DNA of 64,000 bases from Streptomyces sp. NBC_01717. GTDB taxonomy: Bacteria; Actinomycetota; Actinomycetes; Streptomycetales; Streptomycetaceae. Of the stretch, positions 55,064 through 64,000 are shown piece after piece. The translations under genes and the position numbers were made by a program. The stretch is taken from NCBI RefSeq assembly GCF_036248255.1, contig NZ_CP109178.1, positions 5,208,001-5,272,000 of the forward strand, in the 5' to 3' direction. The notes under the pieces are model-generated. The model searched no databases, was not told where the DNA came from, and saw nothing but the letters and a program-made list of their open reading frames with translations. Each line of letters begins with the position of its first letter. Within the stretch, counting starts at the first letter, position 1.

Positions 55064-55480
55064 GTGCCCCGCCAATTGGGAGAGCTGGAAGACGCCGTGA
55101 TGACGCGGGTCTGGCAATGGAACCGTCCGGTCACCGTGCGGGAAGTCCTTGAGGACCTTCAGCAGGAACGGTCCATCGCGTACACGACCGTCATGACGGT
55201 AATGGACAATCTCCATCAGAAGGGCTGGGTGCGCAGGGAAGTAGAGGGCCGCGCATATCGATATACGGCGGTCTCCACCCGCGCCGCCTACTCGGCCGCA
55301 CTGATGAACGAAGCCTGGTCGCACAGTGACAACCCGGCCGCCGCTCTTGTCGCCTTCTTCGGCATGATGTCCGCCGAGCAGCGCGAAGCTCTCCGCGATG
55401 CGATGCGGATCGTATCCCCGGACGCCCCGGAGGTCGTTGATCACCCGGCTGATGACGCCGGCCCGGAGACCGAGCGATAG
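55064..55480 (+). CDS. BlaI/MecI/CopY-family transcriptional repressor
   Basis: 138 residues, GTG start. Winged helix at about 1-75: LGELEDAVMTRVWQWNRPVT, TVREVLEDLQQER, IAYTTVMTVMDNLHQKGWV and REVEGRAYRYTAV. C-terminal dimerisation helices follow. BlaI proteins are usually inactivated by a BlaR-type membrane protease; no blaR or beta-lactamase gene is in the window, although many streptomycetes carry such orphans. Ten bases separate it from the acetyltransferase gene, so the two may be one operon. Confidence 0.93.
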   Translation: MPRQLGELEDAVMTRVWQWNRPVTVREVLEDLQQERSIAYTTVMTVMDNLHQKGWVRREVEGRAYRYTAVSTRAAYSAALMNEAWSHSDNPAAALVAFFGMMSAEQREALRDAMRIVSPDAPEVVDHPADDAGPETER

Positions 55481-55489
55481 CGTCGGGGC

Positions 55490-56047
55490 ATGTCCTCAGA
55501 GCTTCCGCATACAGATTTCCGTACCGAACCGTCGGTTATAAACGCAGCCATCACTGTCCGCCGTGCCAGGACGAGCGATGTGCCCTCGGTCCGTCGTCTC
55601 CTCGACGGGTACGTACGCGAAGGCATCCTGCTCGACAAAGCGACGGTGACGCTTTACGAGGACATCCAGGAGTTCTGGATCGCGGAACGCGACGCGGATG
55701 CCCGGGTCATCGGCTGCGGTGCACTCCATGTGATGTGGGAAGACCTCGCCGAAGTCCGTACTCTCGCGGTCGATCACAGCATCAAGGGTGTCGGAGTGGG
55801 GCATCAAGTGCTGGACAAGCTGTTGCAGACCGCTCGCTGGCTGGGTGTGCGCCGGGTTTTCTGTCTCACCTTCGAAGTCGACTTCTTCGCCAAGCACGGC
55901 TTCGTGGAGATCGGAGAGACGCCGGTCGACACAGATGTCTACAGCGAGCTGCTGCGTTCCTATGACGAGGGCGTAGCAGAGTTCCTCGGTCTCGAACGAG
56001 TGAAGCCGAACACCTTGGGCAACAGCCGGATGCTTCTGCACCTGTGA
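55490..56047 (+). CDS. Amino-acid N-acetyltransferase (short, actinobacterial ArgA type)
   Basis: 185 residues. GNAT fold: VRRARTSDVPSVRRLLDGYV, GILLDKATVTLYEDIQEFW, CGALHVMWEDLAEVRTLAVD and the acetyl-CoA loop HSIKGVGVGHQVLDKLLQTA, then CLTFEVDFFAKHGFVEIGET. This pattern matches the stand-alone N-acetylglutamate synthase of actinobacteria that lacks the kinase-like domain, so arginine synthesis (acetyl-CoA + glutamate) is the best guess. Directly downstream of the BlaI-type gene. Confidence 0.9.
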   Translation: MSSELPHTDFRTEPSVINAAITVRRARTSDVPSVRRLLDGYVREGILLDKATVTLYEDIQEFWIAERDADARVIGCGALHVMWEDLAEVRTLAVDHSIKGVGVGHQVLDKLLQTARWLGVRRVFCLTFEVDFFAKHGFVEIGETPVDTDVYSELLRSYDEGVAEFLGLERVKPNTLGNSRMLLHL

Positions 56048-56150
56048 CCGCCGGAAGAACCCGGAACCCTATGTCCGAATCGCGCATGTTTCCCGTGTTC
56101 TTGCACTCCTGAACCTCTCCCAGGGGTTTGTGTTTTCCGGAGAAAAGCGG

Positions 56151-56187
56151 TTTCCTTTCCGCGTACTGCATTTTCGATGAAAGGAAA
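56151..56187 (+). promoter_or_regulatory. Hairpin hiding the lsr2 ribosome binding site
   Basis: TTTCCTTTC (56151-56159) is perfectly complementary to GAAAGGAAA (56179-56187), which contains the AAAGGA ribosome binding site of lsr2; loop of 19 bases. The stem is A/T-rich and could open with temperature or factor binding. Confidence 0.55.
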
Positions 56188-56191
56188 TCCG

Positions 56192-56527
56192 GTGGCACAG
56201 AAGGTTCAGGTCCTTCTTGTCGATGACCTCGACGGTGGCGAGGCGGACGAGACAGTGACGTTCGCTCTGGATGGCAAGACGTACGAGATTGACCTCACCA
56301 CGACCAACGCGGACAAGCTCCGCGGTCTTCTTGAGCCGTACACCAAGGGTGGCCGACGCACCGGTGGCCGTGCCGCGACCGGCCGCGGCAAGGGTCGCGC
56401 CGTTCCCGGTGGCAACAAGGACACCGCTGAGATCCGTAAGTGGGCGCGCGAGAACGGTCACAATGTGAATGACCGCGGTCGTGTTCCGGCAGAGATCCGC
56501 GAGGCTTACGAGAAGGCCAACGGCTGA
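56192..56527 (+). CDS. lsr2: Lsr2-family nucleoid-associated silencer
   Basis: Dimeric, DNA-bridging, H-NS-like silencer of AT-rich and horizontally acquired genes. 111 residues from GTG 56192; AAAGGA lies 6 bases upstream. N-terminal dimerisation domain (1-55) begins MAQKVQVLLVDDLDGGEADE; basic linker GGRRTGGRAATGRGKGRA (about 58-75); C-terminal DNA-binding domain (76-111) with IRKWARENGHNVNDRGRVPA including the RGR AT-hook-like motif. Same neighbourhood as mycobacterial lsr2 upstream of clpC1. Its 3-prime end overlaps the convergent gene by 22 bases. Confidence 0.97.
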   Translation: MAQKVQVLLVDDLDGGEADETVTFALDGKTYEIDLTTTNADKLRGLLEPYTKGGRRTGGRAATGRGKGRAVPGGNKDTAEIRKWARENGHNVNDRGRVPAEIREAYEKANG

Positions 56528-57117
56528 ACTGTCGGCTGATCGGCCGTGCACCCCGTTGCCGGTCGTCCTGTTCCGGCACGCGTCAACCGGGCCCGGTGGC
56601 ATTCCGTCGCCACCGCGTCCACGAGCCGTACGAGATCGGGAGCATCCCCACCCCTGCTCCCGAGGCCGGCGAGGGCCGGGAGCTCCTCCCCCTCGTGCCG
56701 CAGCTCGGGGGGCCGCAGCCATACGGCGGCCCCCGGCGAGCCGGCCGCCCAGCCGGGCGGTGCCGGCGCGATGATCCGCCCGCCCGTACCGACGGCGGTC
56801 AGCGTGAGCGCCACCCCGCCCCACTCCAGCCAGTCGAGCAGCCCCGGCAGCTCGTCGGCGCTCCCCGGGGCCACCAGTAGCCCCATGGTCTGCCCGGTCA
56901 GTGCCACCGGCCCGGTGCGTCCCACCCGCCGCAGCGCAGCGTGACCCGCGACCGCAGGCAGTTCCAGGACGTCGAACCGCAGCCCGGTCAGCAACCGGAG
57001 CGGAGCGGTGCCCGTCGTCGCCCAGCCGAGCTCGCGCTCGTACCACTGCGCATGGTCGCCATGGCCGTCGCGGTCGTCGGCGAGCGGCGAGCGCGGAGGC
57101 GGGACGGTGAGGGCCAT
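56506..57117 (-). CDS. SCO3374-like protein, distant primase/polymerase (prim-pol) resemblance
   Basis: 203 residues from ATG 57117. Pattern WYERELGWATTGTAPLRLLT, LRFDVLELPAVAGHAALRRV and LLDWLEWGGV resembles the N-terminal half of Streptomyces bifunctional DNA primase/polymerase-type proteins, but catalytic Asp pairs are not evident. So probably a degenerate relative of unknown function, conserved next to lsr2 and clpC in streptomycetes. 3-prime end overlaps lsr2. Divergent from clpC. Confidence 0.75.
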   Translation of the reverse strand: MALTVPPPRSPLADDRDGHGDHAQWYERELGWATTGTAPLRLLTGLRFDVLELPAVAGHAALRRVGRTGPVALTGQTMGLLVAPGSADELPGLLDWLEWGGVALTLTAVGTGGRIIAPAPPGWAAGSPGAAVWLRPPELRHEGEELPALAGLGSRGGDAPDLVRLVDAVATECHRARLTRAGTGRPATGCTADQPTVQPLAFS

Positions 57118-57547
57118 GCCGGAAGAACTGCCGAGAGACCCCAAGAGTTACGCAGAGTCCTCGATTGCATGCGCAGCGTGTCCGGAATGGAGGGCGCACG
57201 AGCGCATTTTGGAGCGCAAGGATGTTCGCCCGTAGCGGAGGGAACCGGCGTGCGCCGCATGGACTGTCTGTAATTGCGGGTAAGACATCCCTAGTGGGGA
57301 GGGGCGACACGCAGGCCGAGACGTCTCACGTTCGCCGTCGGCGTACTGGCGATAGGGGTATCTGCCTGGCCTGCGGGAACATCGTCTCGCACCATCGGGT
57401 TGGAGCAGTTGTCGGCGTTCGGGGCAGGAGGCCAAGGACGGGTGTCGGCAGTTGGAATGAGCGGTCCCCGCTTGCGGGACTAAGCTGCGGAAGGACAGGG
57501 AGGGGACCGACCCCTTACTGCCTGACCGCTCTGAGGAGCGATTAACG
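57118..57547 (+). promoter_or_regulatory. clpC control region with ClgR-type box and SigR-like promoter
   Basis: GTTCGC-N5-GCG at 57330-57343 fits the ClgR operator as reported for clp genes in Streptomyces. GGAAC at 57376, 18 bases, GTT at 57399-57401 fits a SigR promoter. Both lie 150-220 bases before clpC. GAGGAG ribosome binding site at about 57533-57538. No small gene recognised in the 430 bases. Confidence 0.6.
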
Positions 57548-60076
<2,529 letters not shown>

Positions 60077-60102
60077 GGGCGCGTAGAGCGTCTGAGCATG
60101 TG

Positions 60103-60151
60103 AAGGGGCTGCCCCGGACCGTTCCGCACGGTTCCGGGGCAGCCCCTTTTT
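60103..60151 (+). terminator. Rho-independent terminator after clpC
   Basis: AAGGGGCTGCCCCGG (60103-60117) pairs with CCGGGGCAGCCCCTT (60134-60148), inner bases also pair in part, followed by TTTT. Confidence 0.85.
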
Positions 60152-60509
60152 CTGTGCGGCCCGGGATCAGCTGGTGATGCGGAGGCCGTCGGTGCCGGGG
60201 GACGTGGACATCGGTGTCCTCAGCCTCGACATCGAGGCCGGGCAGGACCTGGGCGGCGTGAGATCCGGCGGCGCCGGCCACTTCCGCACCCGGCGCCGAT
60301 CATCTCCCTCCCCGGCCTGCGCCGGGTGAAGCTTCCGCACGTGCCCGCGTACGGGCTGGACGGCGTCCCCGTGTACGGGTCCGAGGTGCGGCGACTGGTC
60401 CGGGCCTCGCAGGACGCCCCATGGGACGGTCTCGGCCCCTGGGCGGGCCTGGCATCGCTCTGCGGACGCACCCTCGCTCCGCCGGCGGCCCTCTTCGCCG
60501 TTCTGCGCC

Positions 60510-60557
60510 GGACGCCCGTCGTCACCGACCTCAGGACGCCCGTCGTCACCGACCTCC
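60510..60557. repeat. 24-bp tandem duplication
   Basis: GGACGCCCGTCGTCACCGAC plus CTC and one variable base, repeated twice head to tail (60510-60533 and 60534-60557), differing only in the last base. Confidence 0.9.
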
Positions 60558-60872
60558 GGCCGACGCGCCCGCGCAGTACGGCCTCGCCGCCGAAGCGGCC
60601 CTGCCGCCCGCGGCCCTCGGCATCGGGCGGCAGGGCGCCCCGTCGACCTGCACAGCGCGGTCTCCGGGCGGTGCTGAAGGTCCGGGCCGGTTCCGACAGA
60701 CCGTGCGGCGCGGTCGCCGGGCCGACTCCTGCCGGTCGGCGCAGAACGGCGAGGAGGGCCGCAGGCCGAAGGTCCCGAATCGGACAGCCCTTGGTCCCAC
60801 CGCGGGTGACAAGGCGCACAGCCCTTTCGGGGCCTACTAGGAGGCTTAGGGGAGATGACCGCGAGCACGGGA

Positions 60873-60886
60873 GGGACCTCAGTCCC
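60873..60886. promoter_or_regulatory. GGGAC-N4-GTCCC dyad, DevR/OsdR-box-like
   Basis: GGGACCTCAGTCCC, with a further GGGACC half-site at about 60898. The core resembles the dormancy (DosR/DevR) box of actinobacteria. Candidate only. Confidence 0.3.
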
Positions 60887-61168
60887 GGGGGCGACCGGGA
60901 CCTTCGGAGTGACGGTGCGGGACGCCTGGAACGCTAGGTAATGTCCGTTTAGAGCGGTTTGGAACTGGGGTTAAACCTGCTCGGCCGACGAGATCCGACA
61001 GGGTGCGGAGCGGGTGGTGCGGAGCCCGCCCGAGTGGATTCCCGCCGTGTCGGCTACGGCTTTTGTTCGTAGATGGGGTGTTTGAGCATTGCTGGGGGTC
61101 CGGGTTACCAAGGGATAGCCAGCCCGGCGGACAAGCCGGGACGACTCACCTCCGGAGGATCTCCGCAT

Positions 61169-61879
61169 ATGTCGAAGCGCGCTACGTTCCAGCACTCCCG
61201 CCGCCCGTCCGTGTCCCGTGTCCGTGGCGCCGTGGTGGCAGCCGGCCTGGGGACGACGATGGTTCTCGGTGCGGGCGCTGCGTTCGCGGCCGGTGCGGCG
61301 GCGAGCGCCCCCGAGGCGGCGAGCCTGGTCAATGCCGCGGCCGAGTCGGTCGCCAAGCAGGCGACCGTGCAGGGCAAGGCGGCCCAGGCCGCCAAGCAGA
61401 CGGTGGCCAAGAAGGCCGCCGAGGCGAAGAAGGCCGCGAAGAAGGCCGCTAGCCTGGTGACCTCCTGGGAGGCGCCGGTCAGCCACTACAAGCTGAGTGC
61501 CAGCTTCGGCAACGACGGCTCGCGCTGGGCCCACAAGCACTCCGGCCAGGACTTCGCCGTACCGGTCGGCACCAAGGTCGAGGCCGCGCACAGCGGCGTC
61601 GTCGTGAAGGCCGGTCCGAACGGTGGCGGTGACGGCCCCGCGTACGGCAACGCCATCGTGATCAAGCACGGCAACGGCATGTACTCGCAGTACGCCCACC
61701 TGTCGCGGATCGACGTGCACATCGGCCAGTCGGTGGAGAAGGGGCAGAAGATCGCCCTTTCCGGTAACACCGGCAACTCCAGCGGTCCGCACCTGCACTT
61801 CGAGATCCGGAACACCGCCAACTACGGTTCCGCGGTCAACCCGGTCGCCTTCCTGTACAAGCAGGGCGTCACGGTCTGA
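61169..61879 (+). CDS. Secreted M23 (LytM-type) peptidoglycan endopeptidase
   Basis: 236 residues from ATG 61169; GGAGG 10 bases upstream. Signal peptide with a basic start and hydrophobic core (about 20-40) ending AFAAG. An Ala/Lys-rich helical stalk follows (about 50-100), then the M23 domain: ASFGNDGSRWAHKHSGQDFA with zinc-binding His and Asp (HSGQDF, about 120-125), and the catalytic GPHLHFEIR (about 211-219). Cleaves cross-bridges of the cell wall outside the membrane. Full zinc site (HxGxD, HxH) present. Confidence 0.95.
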   Translation: MSKRATFQHSRRPSVSRVRGAVVAAGLGTTMVLGAGAAFAAGAAASAPEAASLVNAAAESVAKQATVQGKAAQAAKQTVAKKAAEAKKAAKKAASLVTSWEAPVSHYKLSASFGNDGSRWAHKHSGQDFAVPVGTKVEAAHSGVVVKAGPNGGGDGPAYGNAIVIKHGNGMYSQYAHLSRIDVHIGQSVEKGQKIALSGNTGNSSGPHLHFEIRNTANYGSAVNPVAFLYKQGVTV

Positions 61880-61894
61880 CCCGACCGGACGCAC

Positions 61895-61943
61895 AGCCCG
61901 CAGCCCGGGCCCCGCTACTTCGCGGGGTCCGGGCTGTGGGCTT
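61895..61943. terminator. Large bidirectional hairpin
   Basis: AGCCC-GC-AGCCCGG-G-CCCCGC pairs with GCGGGG-T-CCGGGCT-GT-GGGCT around a TACTTC loop. It overlaps the 3-prime end of the convergent tetR gene and should stop both transcripts. Confidence 0.8.
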
Positions 61944-62499
61944 GGGTGACCAGACCGACGGCGACTTCGAGGACGGCCTCGCGCTTGTCCTCGACCTTGC
62001 CGTCGACGTCCTTGAGGAAGAACATCCCGGCGTGCATCGATACGAGCGCGCTGACGCAACGGACCTGGTCGGCGAGGGCGGCGTCGGGGTCCTTGAGCAG
62101 ATCGAGCAGCTCCATGAGCCGCTTCTTCGAGGTCTCCCCGACACTGAGATCGCGCACGGCCGCCTGGTTCTCCTGCATGAAGCGGAACAAGGGGGCGGCG
62201 TCGATCAGTGCGTCGCTGTAACGGACCAGGAGCTCCTTCTTCGTCTCCAGGGTGCGCGGCTGCTCCTTGCCCCAGGCGATCAGCTTCTCGACGGGCCGGT
62301 TGAGGTCGTCGAAGATGCTGACGAGGATGTCTTCCTTGGTCTTGAAGTGGTAGTACAGCGCCGCCTTGGTGACGTCCAGCTTCTCGGAGATCTCGCGCAG
62401 TGAGGTCTTCTCGTAACCCTGCTCGGCGAAGAGCTCCAGGGCGACGTCCTGGATGCGCTGGCGCGTGTTGCCCCGGCGTGGCTGCGGCGTGCTGCCCAT
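61915..62499 (-). CDS. TetR-family regulator of the divergent MFS pump
   Basis: 194 residues from ATG 62499, GGGGAGAG upstream. Helix-turn-helix at about 12-58: RQRIQDVALELFAEQGYEKT, SLREISEKLDVTKAALYYHF and KTKEDIL. Ligand-binding helical domain follows. The 124-bp gap to the pump gene contains a near-perfect 23-bp inverted repeat pair (62517-62589), the likely operator. Typical arrangement of a drug-sensing repressor. Confidence 0.95.
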   Translation of the reverse strand: MGSTPQPRRGNTRQRIQDVALELFAEQGYEKTSLREISEKLDVTKAALYYHFKTKEDILVSIFDDLNRPVEKLIAWGKEQPRTLETKKELLVRYSDALIDAAPLFRFMQENQAAVRDLSVGETSKKRLMELLDLLKDPDAALADQVRCVSALVSMHAGMFFLKDVDGKVEDKREAVLEVAVGLVTQAHSPDPAK

Positions 62500-62516
62500 G
62501 GTGCTCTCCCCAAAAA

Positions 62517-62589
62517 ACTTACTTGACGCCCGGCTAGTTACGGGTTCTACTGTCCCCAGTGTAGTCAACTAGCCGGGCGGCAAGTAAGT
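62517..62589. promoter_or_regulatory. Paired operator in the TetR/MFS divergent promoter
   Basis: Arm 62517-62539 (starts ACTTACTTGACGCCCGGC) and arm 62567-62589 are reverse complements at 22 of 23 positions, 27 bp apart. Each arm is itself a partial palindrome centred on GCCGCCCGGC, so each may bind one dimer. A TTGACG -35 (62523) for the pump lies inside the left arm. Confidence 0.75.
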
Positions 62590-62623
62590 GACCGGTGAAC
62601 AGGGGATCAGGGAGTTGGGGATC

Positions 62624-64000
62624 ATGTCGGACCTGAAGAAGGCGGCAGGCGGGAAGGCGGGCGGCAGACCGGCCGACAAGGTTGCCGACGCGCCGGCCAC
62701 CACGCCCGCGCCGCGGCAGCGCAGCGTCCGGGTGGTGATGCTCGCCCTGATGATCACGATGCTGCTGGCCATGCTCGACAACCTGATCGTCGGCACCGCC
62801 ATGCCGACCATCGTCGGCGACCTCGGCGGACTGGAGCATCTGTCCTGGGTCGTCACCGCGTACACCCTGGCCACCGCGGCCTCCACCCCCATCTGGGGCA
62901 AGCTCGGCGACATGTACGGACGCAAGGGCATCTTCCTCACGTCCATCGTGGTCTTCCTGATCGGTTCCGTACTGAGTGGAATGGCCCAGGACATGGGCCA
63001 GCTGATCGGCTTCCGGGCGATCCAGGGACTCGGCGCGGGCGGTCTGATGGTCGGCGTCATGGCGATCATCGGCGACTTGGTGCCGCCCCGTGAGCGCGGC
63101 AAGTACCAGGGCCTGATGGCCGGCGTGATGGCGATCGCCATGATCGGCGGACCGCTGGTCGGCGGCACGATCACCGACCACCTCGGCTGGCGCTGGAGCT
63201 TCTACATCAACCTGCCGCTGGGCGCGGTCGCCCTTGCCATGGTCACCGCCGTGCTGCACCTGCCGAACAAGGAGCGCACCAAGGCGAAGGTCGACTACCT
63301 AGGTGCCGGGCTGCTGACTCTCGGCATCACCGCGATCGTGCTGGTCACCACCTGGGGCGGTTCGGAGTACGCCTGGGACTCCGCCGTGATCATGGAGCTC
63401 GCCGCGATCGGTGTCGTCTCCCTCGTCGGCTTCCTCTTCGTCGAGACGAAGGCTGCAGAACCGATCATTCCGCTGCACATCTTCCACAACCGCAACTTCA
63501 CGCTGATGTCCCTCATCGGCTTCATGTCCGGCTTCGTGATGTTCGGCGCGGTGCTTTTCCTGCCGCTGTTCCAGCAGTCCGTCCAGGGCGCGTCCGCGAC
63601 CAACTCCGGACTCCTGCTCCTGCCGATGCTGTTGTCGATGATGGTCGTCTCGCTGATCGCCGGACGGGTCACCACCAGCACCGGGAAGTACAAGATCTTC
63701 CCCATCATCGGCTCCGTCCTGATGGTGGCCGGTCTGTTTCTGCTCTCGCAGATGGACACCGGCACCACCCGCTTCACCTCCGGCATCTACATGGCGGTGC
63801 TCGGCGCGGGCATGGGCTTCCTGATGCAGATCACCATGCTCGTCGCGCAGAACAGCGTCGAGCTGAAGGACATGGGTGTCGCCTCCTCCGCGACCACCCT
63901 CTTCCGTACGCTCGGCAGCTCCTTCGGTGTCGCGATCATGGGGGCGCTGTTCACCGGACGAGTGCAGGACGAGATGGCTGCCCACGGCGGCGGAGCGGCC
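62624..64000 (+). CDS. MFS drug efflux transporter, DHA2 (14-helix) type, cut by the right edge
   Basis: Proton-driven multidrug exporter. 459 residues visible from ATG 62624 (GGGAG 9 bases upstream), no stop before the window end. Basic N-terminus, then helices starting near residue 38. Motif D1 LDNLIVGTAMPTIVGDLGG near 50-68, motif A GKLGDMYGRKG near 91-101, antiporter motif C IGGPLVGGTIT near 171-181 are typical of EmrB/QacA proteins. About 11-12 of 14 helices are present. Controlled by the divergent TetR protein. Confidence 0.95.
   Translation, partial: MSDLKKAAGGKAGGRPADKVADAPATTPAPRQRSVRVVMLALMITMLLAMLDNLIVGTAMPTIVGDLGGLEHLSWVVTAYTLATAASTPIWGKLGDMYGRKGIFLTSIVVFLIGSVLSGMAQDMGQLIGFRAIQGLGAGGLMVGVMAIIGDLVPPRERGKYQGLMAGVMAIAMIGGPLVGGTITDHLGWRWSFYINLPLGAVALAMVTAVLHLPNKERTKAKVDYLGAGLLTLGITAIVLVTTWGGSEYAWDSAVIMELAAIGVVSLVGFLFVETKAAEPIIPLHIFHNRNFTLMSLIGFMSGFVMFGAVLFLPLFQQSVQGASATNSGLLLLPMLLSMMVVSLIAGRVTTSTGKYKIFPIIGSVLMVAGLFLLSQMDTGTTRFTSGIYMAVLGAGMGFLMQITMLVAQNSVELKDMGVASSATTLFRTLGSSFGVAIMGALFTGRVQDEMAAHGGGAA

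Larger units (their letters stand above)
60152..61168. other. About 1 kb with no convincing gene, probably decayed
   Basis: Open frames exist on both strands but none has a good ribosome binding site, conserved domain or consistent codon bias. A plus-strand segment (about 60299-60560) reads ISLPGLRRVKLPHVPAYGLD and continues GVPVYGSEVRRL, which looks protein-like, but it lacks a start and degenerates after a 24-bp tandem duplication (60510-60557). A dyad GGGACCTCAGTCCC lies at 60873-60886. The last 230 bases are the long leader of the M23 peptidase gene. In S. coelicolor other genes occupy this interval (from memory). Confidence 0.5.

Noticed and set aside
57165..57545. 126-codon plus-strand frame before clpC
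   Set aside because: Covers the promoter region with ClgR-type and SigR-like sites; composition and lack of a start signal argue against a gene.
60220..60937. Several overlapping frames on both strands in the gap after clpC
   Set aside because: None has a ribosome binding site, family motif or codon bias; kept only as a possible decayed gene region.
60940..61168. ydaO-type c-di-AMP riboswitch before the M23 peptidase
   Set aside because: The characteristic conserved segments (CGAATCCG-CAG-CTAACC) were looked for and not found.

Overview
The window is a stretch of Streptomyces chromosome. Evidence: very high G+C with strong third-position bias, many GTG/TTG starts, Streptomyces-type families (TipA, DUF397/XRE/ATPase trio, Lsr2, DUF3180, BlaI orphan, actinobacterial NadC), and a gene order that, from memory, follows the S. 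coelicolor core region from about SCO3413 (tipA) down to about SCO3366 (MFS pump). Part of the order (tilS-hpt-ftsH-folE, folP-folB-folK-DUF3180, DUF2520-panC, coaX, lsr2, clpC) is also shared with mycobacteria.

Layout. 0-17.5 kb is the more variable part: an FtsX-type ABC exporter (cut at the left edge), a DUF2786 protein, a FUSC membrane protein, a lipoprotein, a DUF397 / ATP-binding protein / XRE regulator module, an aldehyde dehydrogenase, DinB, a PadR-controlled DrrAB-like exporter, glutamate decarboxylase, WrbA and a ClC-type channel. 17.6-29.2 kb starts with a tipA homologue and carries YbjQ, DedA, a ThrE-like exporter, ppa, a PBP4-type carboxypeptidase, a zinc metalloprotease, tilS, hpt and ftsH. 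29.3-33.1 kb is folate synthesis (folE on +; folP, an NTF2-like gene, folB and folK on -, then DUF3180). 33.1-40 kb holds an MprF-like aminoacyl-lipid synthase divergent from an esterase, and an OpuC-like compatible-solute importer. 40-45.4 kb holds a coiled-coil membrane protein, an orphan nuoD next to an NDUFAF7/MidA-family methyltransferase, and a NarL-type two-component pair. 45.4-57 kb holds an ArsR regulator, a threonine-aldolase-like enzyme, the tightly coupled DUF2520-panC-nadB-nadC-coaX operon, small proteins, a BlaI regulator, an amino-acid acetyltransferase and lsr2. 57-64 kb holds clpC, a decayed 1 kb stretch, an M23 peptidase, and a divergent TetR/MFS pump pair cut at the right edge.

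How genes work together: pantothenate, NAD and CoA synthesis form one translationally coupled operon; folate genes form another; FtsH and ClpC both have SigR-like promoter candidates, and ClpC also has a ClgR-type box. Four regulators (PadR, ArsR, TetR, and probably the XRE protein) sit beside clear inverted repeats that look like their operators.

Most interesting observations: (1) an orphan NuoD with the quinone-binding Tyr replaced by Trp, encoded directly downstream of a methyltransferase of the family that methylates the NuoD orthologue in mitochondria, with the target Arg retained; (2) a TipA homologue that keeps the internal TipAS start but has lost the thiostrepton-binding cysteine; (3) a 19-bp element shared by the DUF397 and ATP-binding-protein promoters; (4) a hairpin that hides the lsr2 ribosome binding site; (5) an aminoacyl-lipid synthase/esterase divergent pair.
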